Assembly: GCF_000597865.1 (NCBI RefSeq)
Contig: NZ_CP007452.1
Coordinates: 1,619,183-1,683,182 of the forward strand
Source of the DNA: Peptoclostridium acidaminophilum DSM 3953
Lineage (GTDB): Bacteria > Bacillota > Clostridia > Peptostreptococcales > Peptostreptococcaceae
Direction of reading: 5' to 3'
Length of the DNA: 64,000 bases
Every line of letters begins with the position of its first letter. Position 1 is the stretch's first letter. Position numbers and translations under genes: made by a program. Positions 46,237 through 53,861 of the stretch are shown one piece after another. The notes beneath the pieces were generated by a model. That model was not told the origin of the DNA. It did not search any database and worked only from the letters and a program-made list of their open reading frames with translations.

Positions 46237-46482
46237 AATCACCACCCCGCTCACATGTTTTTAGTGGATATTGTTGTATGATTTTTATATACCCACAAAA
46301 TAGTCATAACAAATATATCTGTATATAAAGTGTTCAAAATTTCCTTCACAAGAGCTTATTTTGAACTTCCTTTAGATTGCATTTCAAAATTGATATCCTC
46401 GCCCTTAGCTAATGATTATATTACCAGTCCTCGTGTAGACTTTTATCGACTAGTTCGAGCCTAAGCTAGGCAAACAAAACAT

Positions 46483-46516
46483 AAAAGCCTTGCCTTATAT
46501 ACAAGGCAAGGCTTTT
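46483..46516. terminator. Terminator between the Flp pilin genes and the rest of the Tad operon
   Basis: Near-perfect stem AAAAGCCTTGCCTT / AAGGCAAGGCTTTT with an ATATAC-type loop. Its position 44 bp after the second Flp pilin stop suggests that abundant pilin mRNA ends here while the assembly genes are made at a lower level. Confidence 0.85.
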
Positions 46517-46559
46517 AACTAATGATTCTATTCCCCTAAAAATTCATTTTATTTAGATA

Positions 46560-46745
46560 TTACGGTGGCGTCAATTTTGTTGTGATATTGGCAAATATTG
46601 CTGTTATCTGTTCCTCCATAAGCCCTAAAGCGGCAGCTACAACTATTGCTACTAATACAATAATTAGCGCATACTCTACAAGCCCTTGTCCTTCTTCATT
46701 CTTAAGTACATTAAACCTTACATAATCCATAAAATACCTTAACAT
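46560..46745 (-). CDS. Flp-type pilin (first copy)
   Basis: A 61-residue Flp pilin. The prepilin motif is NEEGQGLVEYALIIVLVAIVVAAALG: cleavage follows a glycine, with the E-Y pair at mature positions five and six that defines Flp pilins. GGAGGGG precedes ATG 46745. It is adjacent to a second Flp gene 39 bp upstream and followed by a strong terminator. Either could be the main fibre subunit. Confidence 0.92.
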   Translation of the reverse strand: MLRYFMDYVRFNVLKNEEGQGLVEYALIIVLVAIVVAAALGLMEEQITAIFANITTKLTPP

Positions 46746-46784
46746 GATAACCCCTCCTTTTTAATTAACTCTAAGGTTTAGATT

Positions 46785-46976
46785 CTATAGTATAGCTTCT
46801 ATTTCCTCTAAAATTTTATTGTATAAACCCTGTACACCTAAACCAAAATCACCAAGACTTGCTACTACACCAATGGCTATCAACAATATTATCAACCCAT
46901 ACTCCACTAACCCCTGTCCTCTTTCGTCCTTCCTTATTGCAAATATTTCTAAGAACCTTTTCCATCTGCTTGGCAT
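46785..46976 (-). CDS. Flp-type pilin (second copy)
   Basis: A 63-residue Flp pilin with leader ending KDERG and mature start QGLVEYGLIILLIAIGVVASLG. ATG 46976 (MPSRWKRF) follows AGAGGGGTGG; in-frame GTG codons three positions earlier lie in the site. It differs from its neighbour mainly in the leader and in the last 20 residues (GVQGLYNKILEEIEAIL). It is the first gene of the pilin pair, with an AT-rich promoter region upstream. Confidence 0.92.
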   Translation of the reverse strand: MPSRWKRFLEIFAIRKDERGQGLVEYGLIILLIAIGVVASLGDFGLGVQGLYNKILEEIEAIL

Positions 46977-47246
46977 TAGCACCACCCCTCTGTTGGTTCA
47001 TGCCCTACTGGATATAATCAAAGTCTGTTGTTTTTTAAGTTTTATTTTATATTTGATTTATACCTCGTTTTTCTATTTTTAATCATTTTTTTAATTAATT
47101 TTTAAGATTTTTTTAATATTTCTGCGAGGGTGGTTTTTTTACCTATGTAACACATGCATTCCCAACGTTTTCATGCAAATTGTTGATAGTAAATATATAC
47201 CTTCAAACTTTAACTCCAATCATCTTTTTATGAAAATTATAATAAT
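46977..47246 (-). promoter_or_regulatory. AT-rich leader/promoter region of the Flp pilin genes
   Basis: A 270-bp AT-rich stretch upstream of the Flp pilins. On the minus strand a TATAAT-like box in TTATTATAATTT occurs near 47240, with no convincing -35. No riboswitch consensus (neither c-di-GMP class I nor II) could be recognised by eye. Nothing else is supported here. Confidence 0.3.
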
Positions 47247-47429
47247 TTATGTTGACTTTTTGTGGTTTATGATCTCAAACTCAGCAATATAAACGCTGTA
47301 AAGTTTTGTTATTGGCATAATCATTGTTACGTTTCTGTTCCTCTTTTTCGGATTTATTGCCTCATAATTAATATCATAGTATCCTTCCGCTTCAAACCAG
47401 TCATAGAATTCAGCCAGCCTTATAAACAC
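47247..47429 (-). CDS. Small ORF, possibly frame-disrupted hypothetical protein
   Basis: From GTG 47429 the frame gives 60 residues of ordinary protein-like composition (FIRLAEFYDWFEAEGYYDINYE, then NRNVTMIMPITKLYSVYIAEFEI). The frame remains open upstream to a TGA at 47474, with KKYSSANCRHPLKD preceding. An ATG lies one base out of frame just before it, followed by a run of seven A. With six A instead, the product would start MKKYSSANCRHPLK and be 74-75 residues. No good ribosome binding site is visible. It may be a decayed gene, a phase-variable gene, or not expressed. Confidence 0.35.
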   Translation of the reverse strand: MFIRLAEFYDWFEAEGYYDINYEAINPKKRNRNVTMIMPITKLYSVYIAEFEIINHKKST

Positions 47430-47486
47430 ATCTTTCAGAGGATGGCGGCAGTTAGCGCTGGAGTATTTTTTTCATGATACGTCAAA

Positions 47487-47510
47487 AGCGGCGAAATCTC
47501 TTCCGCCGCT
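47487..47510 (-). terminator. Terminator after the 119-residue membrane protein gene
   Basis: Stem AGCGGCGGAA / TTTCGCCGCT on the minus strand followed by TTTGACG; 44 bp after the stop codon at 47554. Confidence 0.65.
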
Positions 47511-47553
47511 TCTTTATATACAACACTATATTTTTCATTTATTCATTCTTTTT

Positions 47554-47913
47554 TTATTGCCTGAGCTCTCTTCTGCTCCTGCTTGGCACGTAGACCCTGC
47601 AGTTGTCGAGTATTCTGTCTACGACGTTAGTAAGCCTTGTCTTTAGCTCCTCGCTTATGTCGTCTGACGCCATTACTGCACTGCAGACCTCTCTCACCTT
47701 GTCTTCGTCCTCTGAAGGTATAAGCAGCCTTCTCTTTTCAAGATGGCGTATATATTTTTTTACAGCCTCGTCCGTATATCCGTTGTCAAATTCACTCTGG
47801 GCCTTTGACAGCTCCTCGCTTTCCTTTTCAAAGCTGAATGAACCTGCTATGGAAAGTACAAGGAATATAGTTATTATAAGTATTGCTGCTCCGATTAATA
47901 TTGTACCGATCAT
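47554..47913 (-). CDS. Hypothetical membrane-anchored protein, 119 aa
   Basis: A protein with a single N-terminal membrane helix (GTILIGAAILIITIFLVLSIAG) followed by a soluble helical domain rich in E, D, K and R (about 30-119). The soluble part contains an AQSEFDNGYTDEAVKKYIRHLEKRRLL segment that has the look of a single TPR-like helix pair. GGAGGTG precedes ATG 47913; 15 upstream codons lack a site. No known family was recognised. It stands alone between the Tad region and a small plus-strand gene, and ends in a terminator. Confidence 0.65.
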   Translation of the reverse strand: MIGTILIGAAILIITIFLVLSIAGSFSFEKESEELSKAQSEFDNGYTDEAVKKYIRHLEKRRLLIPSEDEDKVREVCSAVMASDDISEELKTRLTNVVDRILDNCRVYVPSRSRRELRQ

Positions 47914-48113
47914 GAGGCACCTCCATTCCATATATAAATTATTTATACACAAAAACAAGCCTTTTTAAACGTTTCATTCCAATATTATTTGACTCGCAAT
48001 TATAGTAAGTATTTTTCACTTATGGGGATTTTTTTGAAATGGCTTGCAAATACTGATTTTCTTGCATATAATTAAGTTATGGAAATCATTATTTTTTATC
48101 AAGGAGAGTTTTG

Positions 48114-48293
48114 ATGAGAATAGAGGATGACAAGTTTATCGTGGACGACCCCGAGGAGCAAAGATTAATCTATTGGGCATTGGCGGAATACTGCAACATA
48201 TACCACAAGGACAACAAGGCAGCTTCACAAATTCTTAATTCAATGCGTGACTACATGAAAGACAAGCTCTTCACGGATATCAACTGCAAATAA
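48114..48293 (+). CDS. Small hypothetical protein, 59 aa
   Basis: A short acidic protein (MRIEDDKFIVDDPEEQRLIYWALAEY and so on) with no membrane segment. AAGGAG lies 7 bases before ATG 48114, and a terminator-like hairpin follows, so it is likely expressed. The composition suggests an all-helical fold. No family recognised. Confidence 0.6.
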   Translation: MRIEDDKFIVDDPEEQRLIYWALAEYCNIYHKDNKAASQILNSMRDYMKDKLFTDINCK

Positions 48294-48300
48294 CACGCTC

Positions 48301-48335
48301 GGCGGCCTTTAAATCAGGCTGCTTTTTATTTTTTT
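48301..48335 (+). terminator. Terminator after the 59-residue protein gene
   Basis: GGCGGCCT and AGGCTGCT form a stem with G-T pairs closing TTAAATC, followed by TTTTATTTTTTT. Confidence 0.6.
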
Positions 48336-48347
48336 GCAAAGCTATAA

Positions 48348-48407
48348 GGGGACAAAAAGAAAGGGACGGGCCCTTTGTCCCTAAATCGGGCCACAGAAAC
48401 CGTCCCC
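48348..48407. repeat. Palindromic GGGGAC...GTCCCC element, REP/RAYT-like
   Basis: A 60-bp segment bounded by inverted ends GGGGAC and GTCCCC, with an internal self-complementary core (AAAGGG-ACG-GGCCCTTT and GGGAC/GTCCC). Palindromes with GGGGAC and GTCCCC ends occur as dispersed repeats in Firmicutes, often linked to Y1-type REP-associated transposases. Only one copy is in this window, between a terminator and the end of the transporter gene. Confidence 0.5.
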
Positions 48408-48420
48408 TGCATTCAATTTT

Positions 48421-50160
48421 CTATATTACTTCTTCTATCTTCGCTTCCAGAATGTCTTCATCCTTTACCGATTTTCCAAAGAAGTATACCACAGCTCCCA
48501 CTACAGCTATCGCGACAGGAAGCACTATATATACTGGTATTCCAAGGCCTGCTGGTATATATCCAAACAGCACTGCTATTGAAGCTACTGTGACGGCATA
48601 CACCATCTGCGTCCTTGTGTGCTCTATGTGGTCGCAGGCTGATCCCATTGATGAAAGTATTGTAGTGTCTGATATTGGAGAGCAGTGGTCTCCGAATATC
48701 GCTCCCGTAAGAACTGCTCCCGCGCTCATTACCACGTAAGAGTTCTCAGGGTTTATTGCAAGTGCAAGAGGCACTGCAAGCGGCATTAGTATGCCCATTG
48801 TGCCGTATGAAGTTCCTGTTGCAAAAGATATTATTGAACCGAGTATGAATATCACTGTCGGAAGCAGGAATGCAGGCATTGCGTCCGAAAGCACTGAAAC
48901 CAGGAATTTGGCTGTTCCAAGCTCTTTTATTACTCCCGAAAGCGACCATGCAAGCAGGAGTATTACTCCTGTTATAACAAGCGACTTCATGCCCTGTATC
49001 CAAGTATCTATTGCTTCAGATATTGTGAATATCTTCTTGCTAACGCCCATAACCATTGCCACTATGCTTCCGAGAAGCGCCGCCTGGAAAAGGACTATAC
49101 TTGCATCAGATGCGCCGAAGGTCTCCCTTATCGCATAGAAGGAGAAGGGACTTTGCTTTATCGCTGCTATAACCGCAGCATCCTCCTGGAGCGCCATATA
49201 GCCGTTGTAGTAGAATCCAACGAATGCCGAACCTATGAGCACGCCTATTGGTATTATTGCATTCCACACGCTCAGCTTTATGCCCTTTGGAGGCTCAAGT
49301 CCTGTGGCCTCTTCCGAAACCATAGGCTTTGCGCCGTCAGGAAGCACCTTGCCTGTATTTCTAGTTCTCTTCTCTGCATGGTACATAGGTCCGAATTCCT
49401 TCATGAATATTGCAGTGAAGAATATGAAAAGCAGTATGAGTATGTTGTAGAATCTGAAAGGAATTGTCTGCAGGAAAACTCCGTATGCGTTTACAGTCTG
49501 TCCCACAGAATCATATGCGTCCTTTATAAGGCTCAGCTCGTAGCCAATCCATGTCGATATGAGGGCTATGCCTGATATAGGCGCCGCAGTCGCATCTATT
49601 ATGAATGAAAGCTTCTCCCTCGACACCCTCATCTTGTCCGTTACAGGCCTCATTATAGGGCCTACTATAAGCGAGTTTGCGTAGTCGTCAAAGAAAACAA
49701 GCAAGCCGAGTATCCATGTTATAATCTGGGCGCTGACCGGGGATTTTGCCCTCTTTGCCAGAGCCTCTGCCACGGCCTTGGCGCCGCCCATCTTTGAAAC
49801 CAGCGCTATAAGCCCTCCTATTGTAAGACACTGAAGGAGTATTCCAGCATTCCAGCTGTCAGCCATTGAGCCTAGTATCTTGTCTATGAGCATCATGAAT
49901 CCGTTGAAAAACGCTCCTATTACATTCGAATCGTTGAGTCCCAGCATGAAAACGCCTGAGAAAACTCCCAGAAACAGTGAGAAAACAACGTTCTTTGTTA
50001 TGAATGCAAGCGCTATTGCCACAAGCGGGGGCACAGCCGTCCATATTCCGAATTTGTCTGCGTTTGATTGGGCAATGTCGACTTCCGCTGCAAATACGCT
50101 GCCCGAAAGTACGATTACGAATAATGCCGACAGCAGCAAAGCCATTCTAAACCTTTTCAT
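48421..50160 (-). CDS. NhaC-type antiporter family, probable lysine transporter (LysW-like)
   Basis: A polytopic membrane protein of 579 residues in the NhaC family. The N-terminus (MKRFRMALLLSALFVIVLSGSVFA) looks like a signal sequence or first membrane helix; about twelve further helices follow. Landmarks are WILGLLVFFDDYANSL, ATAAPISGIALISTWIG, and SFATGTSYGTMGILMP with GDHCSPISDTTILSS near the end. ATG 50160 follows GAGGAGG; eight upstream codons are rejected because they contain that site. Control by a lysine riboswitch makes lysine uptake (or lysine/H+ or Na+ exchange) the likely function, as for the predicted LysW group. Confidence 0.88.
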   Translation of the reverse strand: MKRFRMALLLSALFVIVLSGSVFAAEVDIAQSNADKFGIWTAVPPLVAIALAFITKNVVFSLFLGVFSGVFMLGLNDSNVIGAFFNGFMMLIDKILGSMADSWNAGILLQCLTIGGLIALVSKMGGAKAVAEALAKRAKSPVSAQIITWILGLLVFFDDYANSLIVGPIMRPVTDKMRVSREKLSFIIDATAAPISGIALISTWIGYELSLIKDAYDSVGQTVNAYGVFLQTIPFRFYNILILLFIFFTAIFMKEFGPMYHAEKRTRNTGKVLPDGAKPMVSEEATGLEPPKGIKLSVWNAIIPIGVLIGSAFVGFYYNGYMALQEDAAVIAAIKQSPFSFYAIRETFGASDASIVLFQAALLGSIVAMVMGVSKKIFTISEAIDTWIQGMKSLVITGVILLLAWSLSGVIKELGTAKFLVSVLSDAMPAFLLPTVIFILGSIISFATGTSYGTMGILMPLAVPLALAINPENSYVVMSAGAVLTGAIFGDHCSPISDTTILSSMGSACDHIEHTRTQMVYAVTVASIAVLFGYIPAGLGIPVYIVLPVAIAVVGAVVYFFGKSVKDEDILEAKIEEVI

Positions 50161-50208
50161 AAAAATCCTCCTCATTTGATTCACAAAAAACCAGATTCCA
50201 ATTAAAAA

Positions 50209-50235
50209 ATCCCCTGAAAAGCCATTTCAGGGGAT
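50209..50235 (-). terminator. Riboswitch terminator of the lysine leader
   Basis: Stem ATCCCCTGAAA / TTTCAGGGGAT closing TGGCT, then TTTTTTAATT on the minus strand; 50 bp before the transporter start codon. It is the expression platform of the lysine aptamer. Confidence 0.9.
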
Positions 50236-50299
50236 CGCGAACGCACATTCACAAAGCTCTATCCGGAGATTTCCTTTGGAAACCCGGCGTGCCTTCCGA

Positions 50300-50465
50300 T
50301 TCTCAATAGCTCTCCACTCTCGCGTGACAGTCCTGCACATGTTCTATGCAGTCCCAATGCATGGCCTTAAAGCGTCAGCCAGGCATTTCGGCAACAATTC
50401 CTTTCCCATGGCCTCACTGTGCTTAACTCAGTCATGGTACTCTTAAATGCTGCACCTCTACTTTT
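50300..50465 (-). ncRNA. Lysine riboswitch (L-box) aptamer
   Basis: Minus-strand order matches the lysine aptamer: AGAGGTGC at the 5' end (near 50460), AAGAGTA, GGGAAAGGAATTGTTGCCGAAATGCC for the core, CTGGCTGACGC, then GGACTGTCACG and GGAGAGCTAT at the 3' side. A terminator follows. High lysine should stabilise the terminator and shut off the NhaC-type transporter gene. Confidence 0.92.
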
Positions 50466-50600
50466 GAATCTCAGTTTAACAGATTTTTCAGCAAGAAGTC
50501 TCTCGCCTCTATTTGTAACGTAGGTAACGAGATTAATTGCTAATTTTTTATACTTTTCTTAAAAAATTAAAAAACCATGGTTTATGAACAAATAATCGGG

Positions 50601-50627
50601 TATGATTAAATTGCCGAACATATGTTC
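50601..50627 (+). promoter_or_regulatory. Palindromic site with SOS-box resemblance upstream of tnpB
   Basis: A perfect 12-bp palindrome GAACATATGTTC (50616-50627) preceded by C, close to the Bacillus LexA/DinR consensus CGAAC-N4-GTTCG except for the last base. It lies just after a TATGAT -10-like hexamer (50601-50606) and 30 bp before the ATG. LexA control is inference. Confidence 0.5.
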
Positions 50628-50656
50628 TTTAATTATTTACGAAAGGAGTTTACCCC

Positions 50657-51832
50657 ATGATTAGATGCCATAAAACAAGCTTTTATGCAACTAAATCCGA
50701 CATTGATAGACTCTTTGCATGCAATAGGCTTTCCGCTGAAATTTGGAACGCCTGTCTTGCCGTTTCAAAGAGCTACTCGCTTGCAAATGGTGGAAAGTGG
50801 ATAGGAAAATCCCTGCTTCAAGCTGAGATGAAGGGCAGATTCCCACTTCACAGCCAGTCAATACAAGCTGTTTGCCACAAGTACCTGTTTGCTAGGGATT
50901 CAGCTTATGCCGCTAGACTAAAGGGCTACAAGAACAAATACCCCTACAAGACCAAGCGAAACTTCAACACCAAATGGATTGACAAGGCGTTCAAGATTTT
51001 ACCCAGTGGGAAAATCGAGCTTTCCATGGGCATAGCCAACGGAAAGAGGCAAAAACCTATAACCATTTGGTGCAAGGAGATCCCCCTTGGGGACATCAAA
51101 GAAATCGAGCTTGTCTACGACAGATGGCTCATGGTCTCCATAAGCTATGACGACTGCGCTGACGAAACTGAAACTTCCGGCACAAAAAAGGTTGGCGTTG
51201 ACCTTGGCGAGATTCACTCCATTGCCGCCTTCTGTGATAACGGCGAGAGCCTTATAATAACAGGCCGGAAACTCCGAAGTGTTCACAGGCTCAGGAATAA
51301 GAAGCTCGCAGAACTCCAAAGGCTCATGAGCAAGTGCAAAAAAGGCTCACGCCAATGGAAACGCTACAACCATGCCAAGCAATTTGTACTCTCAAAATCC
51401 GAAAAGCAGCTAAAGGATGCCTTGCACAAGTCTAGCAGTAACTTTGCAATCTGGTGTGTTGAAAACGCCGTAAGCGAAGTCGCCGTTGGCAAGATCGAAG
51501 GCGTCCAACGTAAAACCAAAGGCAAAAAGAGCAAAAATACTAACCAGAAACTCTCGAACTGGGCTTTCGGCAGACTCCAAAAATACATGGAGTACAAACT
51601 CAAATCCTGTGGCATAGCCATGTACAAAATTGACGAGAGCTATACAACGCAGACATGTCCTGTCTGCGGCAGAAAGAAGAAGTCCTCAGGCAGAAACTAC
51701 AAGTGCAAATGCGGCTACTCATGCCACCGAGACATCCACGGTGCGAGGAACATCCTTTCGAAGCATCTTAGCGGTGGGCGGATAACGCATGTGGCTGACA
51801 TCGAAAACCAAAAGTATCTACGGATAGCTTAG
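50657..51832 (+). CDS. tnpB: RNA-guided endonuclease TnpB
   Basis: Programmable DNA nuclease ancestral to Cas12, which uses a right-end-derived omega RNA as guide. 391 residues with an intact RuvC centre: Asp182 in GVDLGE, Glu282 in VGKIEGV and Asp360 in CHRDIHGARN. The zinc finger Cys335, Cys338, Cys351 and Cys353 (CPVCG...CKCG) is also present. The N-terminal part holds the helical/wedge region with TKRNFNTKW. AAAGGAG precedes ATG 50657. All catalytic residues are present, so the protein should be active. It is the only transposon protein here. Confidence 0.93.
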   Translation: MIRCHKTSFYATKSDIDRLFACNRLSAEIWNACLAVSKSYSLANGGKWIGKSLLQAEMKGRFPLHSQSIQAVCHKYLFARDSAYAARLKGYKNKYPYKTKRNFNTKWIDKAFKILPSGKIELSMGIANGKRQKPITIWCKEIPLGDIKEIELVYDRWLMVSISYDDCADETETSGTKKVGVDLGEIHSIAAFCDNGESLIITGRKLRSVHRLRNKKLAELQRLMSKCKKGSRQWKRYNHAKQFVLSKSEKQLKDALHKSSSNFAIWCVENAVSEVAVGKIEGVQRKTKGKKSKNTNQKLSNWAFGRLQKYMEYKLKSCGIAMYKIDESYTTQTCPVCGRKKKSSGRNYKCKCGYSCHRDIHGARNILSKHLSGGRITHVADIENQKYLRIA

Positions 51833-52020
51833 GCTAAAAGTAGTAGAAGGGCTGTTCCGCCCCACCCGCAAGGGTGTTGCTTGCTTAGGATTCCCGCTCT
51901 GCCTACGCAGCGATGCTGTGAGGACATGCAGCCAACCTGTATGTTCGACCGGGAGAAAAGGTTTTCGATGGCAAGAAACTCCCACTTCTAACTCCTATAG
52001 AGCTAAGTGGGGGAGGTTCA
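51833..52020 (+). ncRNA. Candidate omega RNA (reRNA) scaffold and right end of the TnpB element
   Basis: Non-coding segment directly after the tnpB stop, with several hairpins (GGCTGTTCCGCCCC; CCCGCAAGGGTG; the terminal CTCCCACTT...AAGTGGGGGAG stem at 51979-52015). In TnpB systems the omega RNA overlaps the 3' end of tnpB and this region; the guide is the DNA just beyond the right end, here TTGTTGTAATCATTG (52021-52035). Boundaries are approximate. Confidence 0.6.
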
Positions 52021-52090
52021 TTGTTGTAATCATTGTTACGTTCATTATATTATATACATAAAAAACTTGTCAATCCATACAGTGTTTTTT

Positions 52091-52561
52091 TTAGAATTTG
52101 TCCATCAGGTTGGACATTTCTATCGCAGTCATGGCCGCGTCCCAGCCCTTGTTGCCCGCCTTGGTTCCTGCCCTTTCTATTGCCTGCTCTATGTTTTCAG
52201 TTGTGACAACGCCAAAGGCCACAGGAATTTCCTTCTCAAGGGATACGCTTGCAACTCCCTTTGAAACCTCGCTGCACACGTAGTCGTAGTGGGATGTAGC
52301 GCCCCTTATTACTGCGCCAAGAGCTATTATGGCGTTGTATCTGCCTGTTGAAGCCAGCTTCTTGCAGGCAAGAGGTATCTCGAAGGCCCCCGGAACCCAT
52401 ACGAGCTCTATGTTTGCATCCTCGGCCTCGTGCCTTTTAAGGCAGTCTACAGCGCCGCCTATAAGCTTTGATGTTATGAATTCGTTGAATCTTGATGCCA
52501 CTATTGCGAATTTCTTATCCCTTGCCAGGAGCTTTCCTTCATATACGTTCATGTTGTTCAT
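52091..52561 (-). CDS. ribH: 6,7-dimethyl-8-ribityllumazine synthase
   Basis: Penultimate enzyme of riboflavin synthesis, forming 60-mer or pentamer assemblies. 156 residues with the motifs [35 protein letters not shown] (catalytic His) and the C-terminal [14 protein letters not shown]. It is the fourth and last gene of the rib operon, 88 bp after ribBA. The start lies in MNNMNVYEG; the first ATG (52561) follows a GGAGG site at 9-base spacing, and the second ATG is possible. Confidence 0.96.
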   Translation of the reverse strand: MNNMNVYEGKLLARDKKFAIVASRFNEFITSKLIGGAVDCLKRHEAEDANIELVWVPGAFEIPLACKKLASTGRYNAIIALGAVIRGATSHYDYVCSEVSKGVASVSLEKEIPVAFGVVTTENIEQAIERAGTKAGNKGWDAAMTAIEMSNLMDKF

Positions 52562-52649
52562 TTTGTTACCTCCACAGTTTTATTTTTTATAGTTCTTTTT
52601 AATAGTTCTATTGTTTGCTCTAGCTATTCAGTTTGCTGACGCTTTATGT

Positions 52650-53843
52650 CTACAGCTTATCTAGTATGTGTCCCATCTTGTCCTTTTTTGTCTTGAGGTA
52701 TGCGACGTTGTGTTCGCAGATGCCCACCTCAATCCTTTCGGCCTTTTCCACGCTTATGCCGAATCTGGCCATCGAGTCTATCTTGTCGGGGTTGTTAGTC
52801 ATGAGCACTATGCTGCTGACGCCAAGGTCCTTGAGCATTGCGCAGGCCTGGCTGTACTCCCTCTCGTCCTCTTCGAAGCCCAGCGCCAGGTTGGCTTCTA
52901 CAGTGTCCATACCCTTGTCCTGGAGCTCATATGCCCTTATCTTGTTTAGAAGGCCTATGCCCCTGCCCTCCTGCCTCAGGTATATGAGAACTCCGCAGCC
53001 GTACTCGTTTATCCTCTTCATTGCAGTCTTTAGCTGGTTGCCGCAGTCGCATCTTAGCGAGCCCAGCACGTCTCCAGTCAGGCATTCGGAGTGCACCCTC
53101 ACAAGCGGAGTCTTCGATGAGAGGTCTCCCTTTACAAGTGCGATGTGCTCCTTGCCTGTTACATAGTCTTCGTAGCCGTATATCTCGAAAATCCCATGCT
53201 CTGTAGGCAAGCTTGCAGTTCCGGTTCTTGTTACAATCATCTCGTGCTTTTTCCTGTATTCTACAAGGCTTTCTATTGTAAGTATCTTCATGTCGAACTT
53301 GCCGGCAAGCTCGAAAAGGTCCTTTTGCCTTGCCATTGTGCCGTCGTCGTTTATTATCTCGCATATCACTCCGGCTTCCTTGAAGCCCGCAAGCCTGGAA
53401 AGATCTACTGCAGCCTCGGTGTGGCCCATCCTCTCGAGCACTCCCTTGTCCTTTGCCAAAAGCGGGAATATGTGCCCTGGCGATGTGAAATCGCTCGGCC
53501 TCGAATCCGCGTCCGCCATCTTCTGTATGGTGTTAGCCCTTTCGTATGCCGATATGCCCGTCGTGCAGTCGACGTGGTCTATCGACACGGTAAAGGCCGT
53601 TTCTTTCCTGTCCGTGTTTGTCTTTACCATGCCCTCGAGCCCGAGCCTTCTTGCTATCTCCCTGCTTACAGGAGCGCACACGAGCCCCCTGCCGTGCTTT
53701 ATCATGAAGTTGATCGCCTCGGCAGTCGTCACCTCGGCCGGAATGAAAAAGTCTCCCTCGTTCTCCCTGTCCTCGTCGTCAACTACTATTATTATCTTGC
53801 CTTCCCTTATGTCGCTTAGTGCCTCTTCAACTGTGCAAAACAT
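52650..53843 (-). CDS. ribBA: Bifunctional DHBP synthase / GTP cyclohydrolase II
   Basis: Supplies both precursors of lumazine. 397 residues: the N-terminal RibB domain (about 1-200; DDEDRENEGDF acidic loop, RGLVCAP, DHVDCTTGISAYERA) makes 3,4-dihydroxy-2-butanone 4-phosphate. The C-terminal RibA domain (about 205-397) opens GTP and has the zinc site CLTGDVLGSLRCDCG and the YLRQEGRGIGL motif. Third gene of the rib operon, 18 bp after ribE. Full length. Confidence 0.97.
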   Translation of the reverse strand: MFCTVEEALSDIREGKIIIVVDDEDRENEGDFFIPAEVTTAEAINFMIKHGRGLVCAPVSREIARRLGLEGMVKTNTDRKETAFTVSIDHVDCTTGISAYERANTIQKMADADSRPSDFTSPGHIFPLLAKDKGVLERMGHTEAAVDLSRLAGFKEAGVICEIINDDGTMARQKDLFELAGKFDMKILTIESLVEYRKKHEMIVTRTGTASLPTEHGIFEIYGYEDYVTGKEHIALVKGDLSSKTPLVRVHSECLTGDVLGSLRCDCGNQLKTAMKRINEYGCGVLIYLRQEGRGIGLLNKIRAYELQDKGMDTVEANLALGFEEDEREYSQACAMLKDLGVSSIVLMTNNPDKIDSMARFGISVEKAERIEVGICEHNVAYLKTKKDKMGHILDKL

Positions 53844-53861
53844 AATATGCCTCCCTATTGT

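Larger units (their letters stand above)
50560..52020 (+). mobile_element. Stand-alone TnpB element (IS200/IS605 superfamily, IS1341-like)
   Basis: A single tnpB gene with the typical right-end structure and no tnpA nearby. The right boundary is placed near 52020, after a hairpin of the CTCCCACTT...AAGTGGGGGAG form followed by GTTCA, a common end for this group. The left end could not be fixed and is only approximate. It lies between the lysine riboswitch and ribH without disrupting a gene. Mobility would require a TnpA supplied in trans. Confidence 0.75.

Noticed and set aside
47318-47333. 16-bp match (taatcattgttacgtt) to 52027-52042, beside the right end of the TnpB element, as a guide target
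   Set aside because: A 16-base match is expected about once by chance in a window of this size, and it covers only the distal part of the guide region.
47472-47474. TGA upstream of the 47247-47429 frame as another Sec codon
   Set aside because: The upstream codons lie in a terminator hairpin without start site, and no cysteine motif is matched.
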